From positions 26,295 to 68,206 of the forward strand of contig CALMVN010000273.1 of the NCBI GenBank assembly GCA_937873225.1: 41,912 nt of DNA, given 5' to 3'. Shown here one piece after another: positions 27,027 through 41,037 of the stretch (its first letter is position 1; each line of letters starts with the position of its first letter). The notes beneath the pieces are model-generated. The model had not been told where the DNA came from, ran no database searches, and saw nothing but the letters and a program-made list of their open reading frames with translations. Source of the DNA: an uncultured Acetobacteraceae bacterium. Lineage in GTDB: Bacteria > Pseudomonadota > Alphaproteobacteria > Acetobacterales > Acetobacteraceae. The translations under genes were made by a program, and so were the position numbers.

Positions 27027-28028
27027 CTACGCCAGGTCCGGTGATGCTGCGGCCTGGATCCGGCCAGCCAGTTCCGGCACCGTCTCGACCAGCTCGCGCA
27101 GCTCGCGGCCGCCCAGCCCGAAGGCGGCGGGATCCAGCGGCTCCCGCCCGGCCAGCGCCGCACGCAGCAGCGCGGGCGCCGGACCCGACAGGGTGGTGGC
27201 GTTCATCACGTAGTCGGCGAACGCGTCGTGCACCGCCGGCACCCAGGCCTGCACCACGCCCAGGATCGCGTCGGCGAAGGCGCGTATCTCCGCCTGGGCA
27301 TGCGGGTCGGCGCGCAGGCTGAGGAAGCGCAGCAGGTTCCACAGGTCCACCTTCCAGTAGAACTGGGTGTAGATGCCCACCGGCAGGTTGATCCGGGCCA
27401 GCTCCCGGGCGACGCCGGCGCGCCCGGGATCGTGTGCCTCGCCCTCCGCCTCGTTCAGCATCCAAAGGTAGTTGTCGTAGCAGCGCGCCGCGTCGTCGCG
27501 CAGCATCTCGACCACGCGCGCCGCCTGCTCCGGCGCCATCGCCGCCCCCCGTCCCTGCCGGTTCGACGCCGACTGCGCCGCCACCGACTCGGGCGGGGGG
27601 ACGTAGAACTCGCGCTCCAGCACCGAGTAGCGGGCGGAGTACTCGTTGATGGAGGCGGTGCGGTGGCGGAACCACTGCCGGGTGACGAAGATCGGCGCGC
27701 GCACGTGCAGCTTGATCTCGGCCAGCTCGAACGGCGTGGTGTGGCGGTGGCGCATCAGGTAGCGGATCAGGCCGCGGTCGCTCTGCACCGCCCGCGTGCC
27801 GCGGCCGTAGGACACGCGGGCGCCCTGCACCACCGCGTTGTCGTCGCCCATGTAGTCGACGACGCGCACGAAGCCCTTGTCCAGCACCGGGATCGCCTGG
27901 AACAGCAGCGCTTCCAGCCCAGGCGCGGTGGCGCGACGGGTGGAGGCGGAGGCGGCCCGCGCGTCGGCGATCTCGGCCTGTTGCGCGTCGGTCAGGAGGG
28001 AAGCCGGAACGGGGGACGGGTTCTGCAT
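27027..28028 (-). CDS. thyX: FAD-dependent thymidylate synthase ThyX
   Basis: ThyX motif RHRTASINEYSARYS; YTQFYWKVDLWNLLRFL. Confidence 0.95.
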   Translation of the reverse strand: MQNPSPVPASLLTDAQQAEIADARAASASTRRATAPGLEALLFQAIPVLDKGFVRVVDYMGDDNAVVQGARVSYGRGTRAVQSDRGLIRYLMRHRHTTPFELAEIKLHVRAPIFVTRQWFRHRTASINEYSARYSVLEREFYVPPPESVAAQSASNRQGRGAAMAPEQAARVVEMLRDDAARCYDNYLWMLNEAEGEAHDPGRAGVARELARINLPVGIYTQFYWKVDLWNLLRFLSLRADPHAQAEIRAFADAILGVVQAWVPAVHDAFADYVMNATTLSGPAPALLRAALAGREPLDPAAFGLGGRELRELVETVPELAGRIQAAASPDLA

Positions 28029-28128
28029 CGGCTTCCTCGGGCGCGGGAATGGCCGGTCCGGGTTAGCATTCCGGGCGGACCGCTTCGAGCCCCGTTCCGA
28101 CATCTGGACGCCGGGCCCGGATCGTCCT

Positions 28129-28134
28129 ATATCT
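28129..28134 (+). promoter_or_regulatory. Possible -10 hexamer (TATATC) for ssrA
   Basis: AT-rich hexamer about 10 nt upstream of the inferred tmRNA 5' end; no strong -35 recognised. Confidence 0.3.
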
Positions 28135-28140
28135 GACGGC

Positions 28141-28420
28141 GCAAGAGGGAAACCTCGGCTACGGCGATAAACGGTACGTGGAATAAACGTTGTGGACCCG
28201 GGGGCAGTGCCCGGCGTCTCCACCATCCCGGCGACGGGACATGCGGGGACGAAACAGGCTCGACACGCGTGGTAAAGACCTACCTTTTGCTCGGCATGAT
28301 ACCGCCGTTATCGGGTCATATCACAAGTGCCAATGACAATCATGAGGCGCTCGCTGTCGCTGCATAAGTGACAAGCGCGGTTCGGGGGGGCACCGGGCAA
28401 CAGAAGCCCCCCCACTCGCT
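28141..28420 (+). ncRNA. ssrA: Transfer-messenger RNA, circularly permuted two-piece alphaproteobacterial type
   Basis: Acceptor piece GTGGACCCGGGGGCAGTGCCCGGCGTCTCCACCA (CCA ends 28225); spacer hairpin TCCCG-GCGA-CGGGA 28226-28244; coding piece starts GGGGACG at 28245 and pairs with CGTCTCC (G3:U70); tag ORF GCCAATGACAATCATGAGGCGCTCGCTGTCGCTGCATAA (ANDNHEALAVAA*) at 28329-28367; final GC-rich stem 28384-28413. Outer ends approximate. Confidence 0.95.
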
Positions 28421-28545
28421 AGTTGGTGCCCATGTGGGCGCTCGCGTGTTGGCGACTTGCACCGCACCATCGATTGTCGCATGGCTGCGCCGTATCGAGG
28501 CCCGCACCCGGTTCCCGGGCACGCGTCGCAAACGAGGAGCCCAGC

Positions 28546-29097
28546 ATGGCCGAGGACGATCGCGGCGGCGCCGGCGAGGATGGCGGCATGGCGGACAGCC
28601 TGCTGCCCTACGAAGGCTGGATCGAGCAGGCCTACCGGGAGGTGATGGTCCGGGCACTGGAGCATGCCGCCGCCGAGGGCCTGCCCGGCGGCCATCACTT
28701 CTACATCACCTTCCGCACCGACGACCCGCTGACGGTGATCCCCAAGCGCATGCTGGCGCAGTACCCGACCGAGATGACCATCGTGCTGCAGCACCAGTTC
28801 TGGGACCTCAAGGTCGACGAGGACGCCCAGCTGATGACGGTGGGGCTGTCGTTCGGCTCGGTGCCCACCTCGCTCGCGGTGCCGCTGCGCGCCATCACCG
28901 GCTTCGCCGACCCGCACGTGCGCCTGGCGCTTCGCTTCACCCCGGTTCCGGTCGAGGCGGCCGAGCCGGCGCCGGAGCCGGCGACGCAGCTCGCGGTGGT
29001 GCCGGAGCCTGAACAGCAGGAGGGTCCGGCGCCGGACCCGACGCCGCAGGTCGTGAGCCTCGACGCGTTCCGCAAGCGAAGCCCCAACCAGAGCTGA
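28546..29097 (+). CDS. sspB: SspB-family ClpXP adaptor/stringent starvation protein B
   Basis: [55 protein letters not shown]; acidic linker and conserved C-terminal VVSLDAFRK. Confidence 0.93.
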   Translation: MAEDDRGGAGEDGGMADSLLPYEGWIEQAYREVMVRALEHAAAEGLPGGHHFYITFRTDDPLTVIPKRMLAQYPTEMTIVLQHQFWDLKVDEDAQLMTVGLSFGSVPTSLAVPLRAITGFADPHVRLALRFTPVPVEAAEPAPEPATQLAVVPEPEQQEGPAPDPTPQVVSLDAFRKRSPNQS

Positions 29098-29126
29098 ACC
29101 TCGCCGCCCCGATCCGGATCGCCGCC

Positions 29127-30791
<1,665 letters not shown>

Positions 30792-30804
30792 GCAGGACGG
30801 TTCC

Positions 30805-31197
30805 ATGCGCTTCACCGTCGACCGGCTCGACCACCTGGTGATCACCTGCAGGGACGTGGAGAAGACCTCGTCCTGGTACCAGCGCGTGCTCGGCATGGAG
30901 CACGAGGAGTACGGCCGCAACCGCCGCTGCGCGCTCAAGTACGGCGGCCAGAAGATCAACCTGCGCCCCTACGGCGCCGAGGGCTGGACCACCGCCGCCG
31001 ACGCGCTGCCGGGCAGCCAGGACCTGTGCTTCGTCACCGCGGTCGAGAGCGACGACGTGGTCGAGCACCTCGGCCAGTGCGGCGTGGCCGTGACGGAGGG
31101 CCCGGTGACGCGGCTCGGCGCGCTGGGGCCGATCACCTCGGTGTACTGCCTGGACCCCGACGGCAACCTGATCGAGATCGCGTCCTACCAGGGTTGA
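30805..31197 (+). CDS. VOC/glyoxalase-family protein
   Basis: LDHLVITCRDVEKTSSWYQRVLGME...CLDPDGNLIEIASY. Confidence 0.9.
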   Translation: MRFTVDRLDHLVITCRDVEKTSSWYQRVLGMEHEEYGRNRRCALKYGGQKINLRPYGAEGWTTAADALPGSQDLCFVTAVESDDVVEHLGQCGVAVTEGPVTRLGALGPITSVYCLDPDGNLIEIASYQG

Positions 31198-31224
31198 ACG
31201 CTTGATCCTCCCGCCGGGGCGGGG

Positions 31225-32907
31225 TCAGGCCGTCCTGATCGAGGCGATGAACCGGCCCACCTCCGCGGACAGGTTCTCCGCCTGACGCGACAGGTCGCCG
31301 GCGGCGCCCAGCACCTCGGTCGCGGCGGTGCCGGTGTCGTTGGCCGCCCGGCTGACGCCCGAGATGTTGCTGCTCACGACCCGCGTGCTGGCGGCGGTCT
31401 GCTGCACGTTGCGGGCGATCTCGGCCGTGGCAGCCCCCTGCTGCTCCACCGCGGCGGCGATCGCGCTGGTGATGGCACCGACCTCCTCGATCAGCCCGCC
31501 GATCTCGCGGATCGCCTCCACCGCGCCGCTGCTCGCCTGCTGCACCTGGGCGATCTGGGCGGCGATCTCGTCGGTGGCGCGCGCGGTCTGCTGCGCCAGG
31601 CTCTTCACCTCCGACGCCACCACCGCGAAGCCCTTGCCGGCATCCCCCGCGCGTGCCGCCTCTATGGTCGCGTTCAGCGCCAGCAGGTTGGTCTGGCTGG
31701 CGATGCTGGTGATCAGCTCCACCACCTTGCCGATCCGCGCGGCACTTTCCGACAGCGCCCGCACCGTGTCGTCGGTGCGCCGCACGCTGCCGACCGCCTC
31801 CCTGGTGAGGCCGGTCGAGGAGATCACCTGGCGGTTGATCTCGTTGATGGAGGCGGCCAGCTCGCCCGAGGCGGCGGCAACCGTCTGCACGCCGCTGCCG
31901 GATTCTTCCGCGGCCCGTGCCACGGCGACCACCTGGGCTTCGGTGTGCGCGGCGTTCCCGGTCATGGAGGAGGCGGTGGCCTCCATCTCGGTCGAGGCGG
32001 CGGCGAGCACAGACACCGTGCGGCCGATCTGCTGCTCGAAGGCGCCGACGAGGCTCTCGATCCGCGCGTTGCGCCGTTCGCGCGCAAGGCGCTCGGCATC
32101 CTTCTCCGCTGCAAGCCGGTCGGCCTTCTCCATGTCGTCCTTGAACACCTGCAGCGCCGACGCCATCCCGCCGATCTCGTCGCCGCGCCCGGCATGGGGA
32201 ATGGCCGTCGCCATGTCGTGGCCGGCGAGGCGGCGCATCGCCGCCGTCATCGCCACCAGCGGGACCGCGACGCCGCGCACCAGGCTCCAGCCGGCCAGGG
32301 CGCAGAGCAGTGCCGCCAGGCCGATGGCGACCAGGATCCAGCAGCGTGCGGAGGCATGGACCTTGCTCCCGTGCCTCGACGCCGACGCGGCGGCGGCGGC
32401 GTTCTGCGCCATCTCGGCGTGAAGCGCGCCCTGGAACAGCATGAAGCCGTGCTGCATGTCGCCGCGATACAGGCCGACGGCGCCGTCCACGTCGCTCGCG
32501 TGCAGGGCGCTGAAGTACTTCCCGTCCTGTTCCGCATAGCCGGTCCAGGCGCGACGCATCCCCGCCACCCGCACGCGTTCCCCGTCCTGCCGGACCAGCC
32601 GGTCATAGGCGGCGAACGCCTTGTCCGCCGCCTCGCCGGCACGCGCCAGCGCCGCCTCGTCGCCGTGCCGCGCGTCCGGATCGGGTGCCAGCGCGGCGTC
32701 GGCTTCCAGCTGCCGGTAGCGCATGGTCTGGTAGGCGATGTCGTCCAGGCCATGCGTCCTCGGCAGGGTGATGCTGCGCATGGCGGCGGCGGTGTGGTCC
32801 ATCGCGCCGAGCCGCTGCAGGGCGAACAGGCCGAGCCCGATGGTGCAGACCAGCACGGCCGCGAAGCCGCCGACGATCTTGGTGCGTATGGCAAGGTTTG
32901 AAAGCAC
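31225..32907 (-). CDS. Methyl-accepting chemotaxis protein
   Basis: Two TM helices, 4HB-type periplasmic region, HAMP, signalling hairpin [42 protein letters not shown]. Confidence 0.95.
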   Translation of the reverse strand: MLSNLAIRTKIVGGFAAVLVCTIGLGLFALQRLGAMDHTAAAMRSITLPRTHGLDDIAYQTMRYRQLEADAALAPDPDARHGDEAALARAGEAADKAFAAYDRLVRQDGERVRVAGMRRAWTGYAEQDGKYFSALHASDVDGAVGLYRGDMQHGFMLFQGALHAEMAQNAAAAASASRHGSKVHASARCWILVAIGLAALLCALAGWSLVRGVAVPLVAMTAAMRRLAGHDMATAIPHAGRGDEIGGMASALQVFKDDMEKADRLAAEKDAERLARERRNARIESLVGAFEQQIGRTVSVLAAASTEMEATASSMTGNAAHTEAQVVAVARAAEESGSGVQTVAAASGELAASINEINRQVISSTGLTREAVGSVRRTDDTVRALSESAARIGKVVELITSIASQTNLLALNATIEAARAGDAGKGFAVVASEVKSLAQQTARATDEIAAQIAQVQQASSGAVEAIREIGGLIEEVGAITSAIAAAVEQQGAATAEIARNVQQTAASTRVVSSNISGVSRAANDTGTAATEVLGAAGDLSRQAENLSAEVGRFIASIRTA

Positions 32908-32995
32908 GACGGTCTCCGGCGCTACGGACCGGAACAGTGAAGGCCGCGACCGGTAAAGAAAGGCTTTATCCGTCGGCAGGCGGCGGACGACCCCT

Positions 32996-34816
<1,821 letters not shown>

Positions 34817-34975
34817 GAACGGGCTCGCGACGGGTCGAGCCCCATCGTCGGGCCTCGCGGCACCGAGACTAGGGCCAAGGCGACGTGTTCCGCCAACCCG
34901 GCATTGCCGCGGCCTGCCGGGCACGTCCCGCACCGGCGGATGACGCGCCGGACGCCGACCGGCATCATGCGGGAC

Positions 34976-35593
34976 ATGAACGGGAACCGTACGGCCGCCA
35001 CCGAGATCCTGCTGCTCCGCCACGCGGAAAAGCCCGGCGAGGGCGGCGAGACCGTCGGGCTCGGACCCGACGGCCGGCCGGACGCGAAGTCGCTCACGGT
35101 CCGCGGCTGGCAGCGCGCCGGCGGGCTCGCGACGCTGCTGGCGCCGCGCGGTCCGCTGGCAGGGCCGGACGCGCCGGCGCCGCGCCTGCCGCGGCCGGAC
35201 CGGATCCACGCCTCGGCGTTCCGCAAGGGCGGCGGCCACAGCAGGCGGCCGGAACAGACGGTGCTGCCGCTGGCGGCGAAGCTGGGACAGGTCGTGGACC
35301 TCCGCTGGGCGCTGCACCAGGAGGACGCGTTCGGGGAAGCGCTGTCGGCACAGGCCGGGATCGTCCTGGTGTGCTGGCAGCACCAGGGGCTGCCGGCGCT
35401 GGCCCGCGCGGTGGCCGCTCCGCAGCGCCTGCCGGAGCTTCCCGACCGGTGGCGCTGGCCGAAGCGCTGCTTCGACGTGATCTGGTCGCTGCGACGGGAG
35501 CGGCCGGGCGAGGCCTGGCGCTTCGCCCAGCACTGCCAGGGGCTGCTGGCCGGCGACCGCGCCCAACCGTTCGACCTGCCGGACGGGGCCTGA
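34976..35593 (+). CDS. Histidine phosphatase superfamily-like protein
   Basis: LLLRHAEKPGEGG near the N-terminus and VLVCWQHQGLPALA later. Confidence 0.7.
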   Translation: MNGNRTAATEILLLRHAEKPGEGGETVGLGPDGRPDAKSLTVRGWQRAGGLATLLAPRGPLAGPDAPAPRLPRPDRIHASAFRKGGGHSRRPEQTVLPLAAKLGQVVDLRWALHQEDAFGEALSAQAGIVLVCWQHQGLPALARAVAAPQRLPELPDRWRWPKRCFDVIWSLRRERPGEAWRFAQHCQGLLAGDRAQPFDLPDGA

Positions 35594-35599
35594 CCCGCC

Positions 35600-35635
35600 A
35601 GTGTCCTGCCCCTGAAGTTCGCACGCGACTTCCAG
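35600..35635. repeat. Copy B of the dispersed motif AGTGTCCTGCCCCTGAAGTTCG-CACG-CGACTTCCAG
   Basis: Matches copy A at 19688; internal inverted repeat CCCTGAAGT..ACTTCCAGGG. Confidence 0.5.
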
Positions 35636-35758
35636 GGATGATCCCGGCGGCGTCGGGGTTTGACCGGCAGGCGAGCAAGCCGCAGGGCTCCGCCCATCGA
35701 TCTGCGTCGCAGCTCGGTCCGCTGGGGCCGGAAGCCCCATCAGTGTTGTTTGCGGGTT

Positions 35759-35833
35759 CCCAACGGGCCCCTGCCTTTTGGGGGGCCCTGGGCAGGGCCC
35801 GGGCCTATGCAGGTCGACCCTCCCGCCGTTGGG
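35759..35833. other. Structured intergenic element with nested inverted repeats
   Basis: Outer CCCAACGG (35759-35766)/CCGTTGGG (35826-35833) enclosing GGGCCCTG (35783-35790)/CAGGGCCC (35793-35800). Confidence 0.5.
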
Positions 35834-35848
35834 GTATCCTTGAAAGGC

Positions 35849-37369
35849 CTAGCGTTCGCCAGGACCCGGCGCGGCGTTCTCCAGCTCCGACAGCTCCGCC
35901 ATCGCCGCCTTGGCCGTGCCGCCCGGCACGTCCATCGCCACCCCCGGCCCGGCCTGCTCGGGTTGCAGCCGGCGGGTGACCGCAAAGGCGGTGACCACCG
36001 CGAGCGTGCCGAACACCATCCCGCCCGCCGCCTGGCCCAGCAGCACGCCGACCGGGCCGTAGCGGGTGCCCAGCGTCACGAACGGGATCGTGCCCAGCGT
36101 CGCCCGCCCCCAGTTGAAGGCGGTGGACAGCAGCGGGTGGCCGAGGTTGTTGAACGCGGCGTTGGCCACGAACAGCGCGCCCACCCACAGGAAGCCCGCC
36201 ACCGTCAGCGAGCAGAACAGGTGGATCAGCACGGCCGCGGTGCCGGTGGCGGAGAACAGGACCACCACCTGGTCCTGCAGCGCTGCCAGCAGCGCCCACA
36301 TCAGGAGCACGCAGCCCAGCACCAGCAGCAGCGAGGCGCGCAGCGTGTCCCGCACCCGGCTGCACAGGCCGGCCCCGAGGTTCTGCGCCATGATCGGCCC
36401 GACCGAGCCGGTCAGCGCATAGATGAAGGCGAACGCGACCGGCGTGATGCGGTCGATCGTCGCCTGGCCGGCCACCGCCTGCAGGCCGAACCGGGCCAGG
36501 ACGTGGGTGGTGTAGGCCGCCCCTACAGGGGTGGCGAGGTTGGTGAGGATCGCCGGCATCGCCACCACGCCCACCCGCCTGGCGTCCGGCAGCAGCCGGG
36601 AGGCCATCGGCCGGTGCAGCAGCCCGTGCCGCCGCACGCCGAGATAGCCCAGCAGCGCCGCGGTGCCGCGCGAGGCCACGGTGGAGATCGCCGCCCCGAC
36701 CAGCCCCAGGTGCAGCCCGGTGACGACCCCCAGGATCAGCAGCGGGTCGAGGCAGGCGGTCACCGCCGCCCCCCACAGCGTCACCGTCATGGAGCGGCGC
36801 GCGTCGCCCAGCGCACGCAGCAGGGAGGAGAACCCCATGCCCAGCGTGATCAGCGGCAGGCAGGGCGAGACGATGCGCACGTAGTCCGCCACCGCGTGGA
36901 AGGTGCCGCCGCTGGCGCCGAGCCCGAGGAGGATCGGGCGGAGCAGCAGCACGGTCAGCAGGCCGATCAGCAGCATCACCGCCCCCATCACCAGCAGGGC
37001 GGAGGACGCCACGCGTCCCGCCTCCTCGAACCGGTTGGCGCCGATCAGCCGGGACACCACCGCGCCGAGCCCGATCGACATGCCGATGGACACCGCGAGC
37101 TGCAGCATGCCGACGGCTCCCGTGAAGCCGATCGCCGCGGTCAGCCCGCGGTCGCCGAGGCGGGAGATGTAGAACAGGTTGAGCAGGTCCACCGCGAACA
37201 CCGCGATCAGCCCGACCGCGCCGGTGCCGGCCATCACCGCGGTGTGGCGCATGATCGAGCCGGTGCAGAACCGCGCCCGGCGCCCATTCCCACGGGCCTG
37301 GACCTCCACGGGTCCCGCCGATCCAGCCTTCATTCCCGGAAACCCCGACACGATCCGGTTCTGACCCAT
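35849..37369 (-). CDS. MATE family efflux transporter
   Basis: 12-TM MATE-like: FAVDLLNLFYISRLGDRGLTAAIGF, SIGMSIGLGAVVSRLIGA, IMAQNLGAG. Confidence 0.9.
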   Translation of the reverse strand: MGQNRIVSGFPGMKAGSAGPVEVQARGNGRRARFCTGSIMRHTAVMAGTGAVGLIAVFAVDLLNLFYISRLGDRGLTAAIGFTGAVGMLQLAVSIGMSIGLGAVVSRLIGANRFEEAGRVASSALLVMGAVMLLIGLLTVLLLRPILLGLGASGGTFHAVADYVRIVSPCLPLITLGMGFSSLLRALGDARRSMTVTLWGAAVTACLDPLLILGVVTGLHLGLVGAAISTVASRGTAALLGYLGVRRHGLLHRPMASRLLPDARRVGVVAMPAILTNLATPVGAAYTTHVLARFGLQAVAGQATIDRITPVAFAFIYALTGSVGPIMAQNLGAGLCSRVRDTLRASLLLVLGCVLLMWALLAALQDQVVVLFSATGTAAVLIHLFCSLTVAGFLWVGALFVANAAFNNLGHPLLSTAFNWGRATLGTIPFVTLGTRYGPVGVLLGQAAGGMVFGTLAVVTAFAVTRRLQPEQAGPGVAMDVPGGTAKAAMAELSELENAAPGPGER

Positions 37370-37402
37370 CGCACCCCGTCTGACCAGGGGTTCGGGGACG
37401 CG

Positions 37403-38764
37403 TCAGGCGAGCCGCAGGATCGGCTTGTGACGCCACACCAGCCGGAAATAGGCGCTGTATGCCAGCGCCATCACCACCGTGGCGGTCGGATAGGCGATCC
37501 ACACCCCGTCGAGGCCGAGCAGGCGGCTCAGGTCCCAGGCCACCGGCACCTCCACCAGCGCGATCGACAGCACCAGGATCAGGGTGGGCACCAGCACCAC
37601 GCCGCTGGCGCGCATCTGTCCGGACAGGATGCCGTTGATCCCGCTCACCACCACGCTCCACAGCACGATGTGCAGCAGCGTCTCCGTCATGCCGACCACC
37701 GGGCGGCTGGCGATGAACAGTTCCACCAGGCGGCGCGAGAACAGGGTGGCGATCGCCACCAGCGTCCCGGTGATCACGAGGTTCAGCAGCATCCCGGTGC
37801 GCAGGATCGACGGCAGCCGCGCGGTCCGGCCGGCGCCGATCGCCTGCGCGCTCAGGATGCTCACCGTGATGCCGACCGACATGGCGGGGAACTGCACGTA
37901 GGCCATGACCTGGTTGACCGCGCCGTAGGCCGCCGTCGCGCCCGGTCCGAACCGGTTGACCAGCCCCAGCAGCACCATCTCCGCCAGCGCCATCGCCACC
38001 ATCTGCACCGCCGACGGCACGCCGAGCCGGAGCACCCGGTCCAGGATCCGCCAGTCCGGGCGCATCGCGCGCCAGAAGCGCCGGTCCGGCGCCATCGGGC
38101 TGCCCTGACGGCGCAGGAACCAGCAGAGCCAGGCCCCGCCGACCGTCCACGCGGTCACGGCACCCCAGGCGGCGGCGGCCACGCCCAGTCGCGGCAGGCC
38201 CAGCCAGCCGCGGATCAGCGCCGGCGTCACGGTCATCGACACCCCGAGCGCGATCGCCAGCGCCCGGAGCGGGGTCACGGTGTCGCCGACGCCGCGCAGC
38301 AGCACGGTCATCAGCAGGAAGGCGAAGAACACCGGCATGAAGCCCAGCATCACCGTGGCATAGGCCACCGCGCCCGGCAGCACGCGCGCCGGCGTGCCGA
38401 TCGCCTGGAGCAGCGGCCGCGCCAGCGGCGTCAGCAGCAGCGACACCAGCACGCCGCAGGCCAGCACCGCGACGGTGGTGGAGGCCGCCACCCGGCGCAC
38501 CTGGGCGACGTTCCCGGCACCCCAGGCCTGGCCGATCAGCACCGAGGCGCCGACCCCCATGCCGATCACCAGGGAGACCAGGAAGAAGATCACCGGAAAG
38601 AACACGCTGGCCGCGGCCATGGCGTCGATGCCGATCATCTGGCCGAGATAGATGTTGCTGACGGTTCCCGAGGCCGCCTGCAGCACGTTGCTCAGCATCA
38701 TCGGCCCGAGAAAGGCGAGAAAGCTTCTCCACAGCGGCGGGCTTCGACGGAGCGCCATGTCCAT
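37403..38764 (-). CDS. MATE family efflux transporter (second, divergent copy)
   Basis: FLGPMMLSNVLQAASGTVSNIYLGQMIGIDAMAAASVFFPVIFF, GMGVGASVLIGQAWGA. Confidence 0.9.
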   Translation of the reverse strand: MDMALRRSPPLWRSFLAFLGPMMLSNVLQAASGTVSNIYLGQMIGIDAMAAASVFFPVIFFLVSLVIGMGVGASVLIGQAWGAGNVAQVRRVAASTTVAVLACGVLVSLLLTPLARPLLQAIGTPARVLPGAVAYATVMLGFMPVFFAFLLMTVLLRGVGDTVTPLRALAIALGVSMTVTPALIRGWLGLPRLGVAAAAWGAVTAWTVGGAWLCWFLRRQGSPMAPDRRFWRAMRPDWRILDRVLRLGVPSAVQMVAMALAEMVLLGLVNRFGPGATAAYGAVNQVMAYVQFPAMSVGITVSILSAQAIGAGRTARLPSILRTGMLLNLVITGTLVAIATLFSRRLVELFIASRPVVGMTETLLHIVLWSVVVSGINGILSGQMRASGVVLVPTLILVLSIALVEVPVAWDLSRLLGLDGVWIAYPTATVVMALAYSAYFRLVWRHKPILRLA

Positions 38765-38866
38765 GGGCCGGTTCAGACCACAAGACGTTCGTTTCCGCCA
38801 GATACCCGGATAGGTTGAGGAGGTGGTGCAAGGGGGCTGGCCCGCCCGGCGGGGAGGACCTAGATC

Positions 38867-39919
38867 GTGCCGGCCATGACCCTGCTCGCCTCGGACTACG
38901 ACTTCGCCCTGCCGTCGGAGCGGATCGCGCAGGAACCGGCGCGTCCGCGCGAGAGCGCCCGCCTGCTGGAGGTGCGCCGGGACTGGAGCACCGACCGGGT
39001 GGTGGCCGAACTGCCCGCCCTGCTGCGCGCCGGCGACCTCCTGGTGGCCAACGACACCCGGGTGATCCCGGCCCGGCTCGAGGCGCTGCGTGGCGAGGCC
39101 CGGATCGGCATCACCCTGGACCGGATCCTGCCCGACGGGAGCTGGCACGTGCTGGTCCGCAACGCCCGCCGCCTCCATGACGGCGACGTGCTGCGCTTTC
39201 CCGGCACGACGGTGTCCGCGCGCGTGCTCGACCGCGAAGGGGGCGGCGGCGCGGTGCTGCGCTTCGATGCCGCGGGCGACGCGTTCGACCGCTTCCTGCG
39301 CACCGCCGCCGCCCTGGCGCTGCCGCCCTACATAGACCGGCCGGACGGGCCCACCGTAGCAGACCAAGCCGACTACCAGACCGTGTTCGCGGCGCATGAC
39401 GGCGCCGTCGCCGCCCCCACCGCCGGGCTGCACTTCACCCCGGCGCTGCTCGACGCGGCGCGGGCGCGCGGCGTCGGCCACGTCACGGTGACGCTGCATG
39501 TCGGCGCCGGCACCTTCCTGCCGATGCGCGAGGAAACGGTGGACGCGCACCGGATGCATCCCGAACGGGGCATCGTGAGCCGGGCGGCGGCAAACGCGAT
39601 CAACGAGACCCGCGCCAGCGGCGGCCGGATCGTCGCGGTCGGCACCACGTCGCTGCGCCTGCTGGAAACCGCCGCCGATGCCGACGGCACGGTGCGCGCC
39701 TTTGACGGCGAGACCAGCCTGTTCATCAGGCCCGGCCACCGGGTCCGCGGCGCCGACCTGCTGCTGACCAACTTCCACCTGCCGCGCTCGACCCTGTTCA
39801 TGCTGGTCTGCGCCTTTTCCGGACGGGACCGGATGCTGGACGCGTATGCGCACGCGATCGCGTCCGGCTACCGCTTCTATTCCTACGGCGACGCCTGCCT
39901 GCTGGAGCGGGACGCGTGA
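38867..39919 (+). CDS. queA: S-adenosylmethionine:tRNA ribosyltransferase-isomerase
   Basis: [60 protein letters not shown]. Confidence 0.97.
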   Translation: MPAMTLLASDYDFALPSERIAQEPARPRESARLLEVRRDWSTDRVVAELPALLRAGDLLVANDTRVIPARLEALRGEARIGITLDRILPDGSWHVLVRNARRLHDGDVLRFPGTTVSARVLDREGGGGAVLRFDAAGDAFDRFLRTAAALALPPYIDRPDGPTVADQADYQTVFAAHDGAVAAPTAGLHFTPALLDAARARGVGHVTVTLHVGAGTFLPMREETVDAHRMHPERGIVSRAAANAINETRASGGRIVAVGTTSLRLLETAADADGTVRAFDGETSLFIRPGHRVRGADLLLTNFHLPRSTLFMLVCAFSGRDRMLDAYAHAIASGYRFYSYGDACLLERDA

Positions 39920-41037
39920 CGGGCTTCTCCTGGACCGCCGAGGCGCGCGACGGCGCCGCCCGCGCCGGACACCTGCACACCGCGCACGGCACGGTGCCGA
40001 CGCCGACCTTCATGCCGGTCGGCACCGCCGGCACGGTCAAGGCGATGACCGCCGATGCGGTGCGATCGACCGGCGCCGGCATCGTGCTCGGCAACACCTA
40101 CCACCTGATGCTCCGGCCGGGGGCCGAGCGGGTGCAGGCGCTGGGCGGGCTGCACCGGTTCATGGACTGGCCCGGCCCGATCCTGACCGATTCCGGCGGG
40201 TTCCAGGTCATGTCGCTGGGGCACCTGCGCAAGCTGGATGGTGACGGCGTCACCTTCCGCTCGCACCTGGACGGCACCACGCACCGCCTGACCCCGGAGC
40301 GCTCGACGGCGATCCAGCACGCGCTGGATTCCACGATCACCCTGTGCTTCGACGAGTGCCCTGCCCTGCCCGCCAGCACCGACGCGATCGCCGCCTCCAT
40401 GCGGCTGTCGATGCGCTGGGCCGCCCGCTCGCGCGACGCCTTCGTGCCCCGCGACGGCTATGCCCAGTTCGGCATCGTGCAGGGTGGCGTCGAGCCGGAC
40501 CTGCGCGCGGAAAGCGTGCGCGCGCTGCGGGAGATCGGCTTCGAGGGCTATGCGGTCGGCGGCCTCGCCGTGGGCGAAGGCCAGGCGCTGATGTTCTCGA
40601 CCCTGGACGCCACCGTGCCGCTGCTGCCCGCCGACCGGCCGCGCTACCTGATGGGCGTCGGCACCCCGGACGACCTGCTGGGCGCGGTGACGCGCGGCCT
40701 CGACATGTTCGACTGCGTGATGCCGACCCGCGCCGGCCGCACCGCGCGCGCCTATACCGGCCTGGGCATCCTGAACCTGCGCAACGCCCGGCACGCCAGC
40801 GATCCCCGACCGGTGGAGCCCGGCTGTTCCTGCCCGGCCTGCGCCCGGCACAGCCGTGCCTACCTGCATCACCTGTTCCGGGCGGACGAGATCCTGGGTC
40901 CGATGCTGCTGACCTGGCACAACCTCCACTACTACCAGCACCTGATGCGGAGCCTGCGCGCGGCGATCGTGGCCGGCCGGCTGGCGGCCCACGCGGAGGC
41001 CCTGCGCACCGGCTGGGCGGCGGGCGACCCGACGTGA
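39916..41037 (+). CDS. tgt: Queuine tRNA-ribosyltransferase
   Basis: [51 protein letters not shown], zinc motif CSCPAC; GTG overlaps the queA stop. Confidence 0.97.
   Translation: MTGFSWTAEARDGAARAGHLHTAHGTVPTPTFMPVGTAGTVKAMTADAVRSTGAGIVLGNTYHLMLRPGAERVQALGGLHRFMDWPGPILTDSGGFQVMSLGHLRKLDGDGVTFRSHLDGTTHRLTPERSTAIQHALDSTITLCFDECPALPASTDAIAASMRLSMRWAARSRDAFVPRDGYAQFGIVQGGVEPDLRAESVRALREIGFEGYAVGGLAVGEGQALMFSTLDATVPLLPADRPRYLMGVGTPDDLLGAVTRGLDMFDCVMPTRAGRTARAYTGLGILNLRNARHASDPRPVEPGCSCPACARHSRAYLHHLFRADEILGPMLLTWHNLHYYQHLMRSLRAAIVAGRLAAHAEALRTGWAAGDPT

Noticed and set aside
32907-32995. Possible sigma-28-like promoter (TAAAG...) upstream of the MCP gene
   Set aside because: The -10 half does not match GCCGATAA at the required spacing; likely a short hairpin only
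35660-38818. 1052-aa plus-strand ORF rich in His/Gln/Arg
   Set aside because: Fully antisense to two well-supported MATE genes; composition is a shadow of their codon bias
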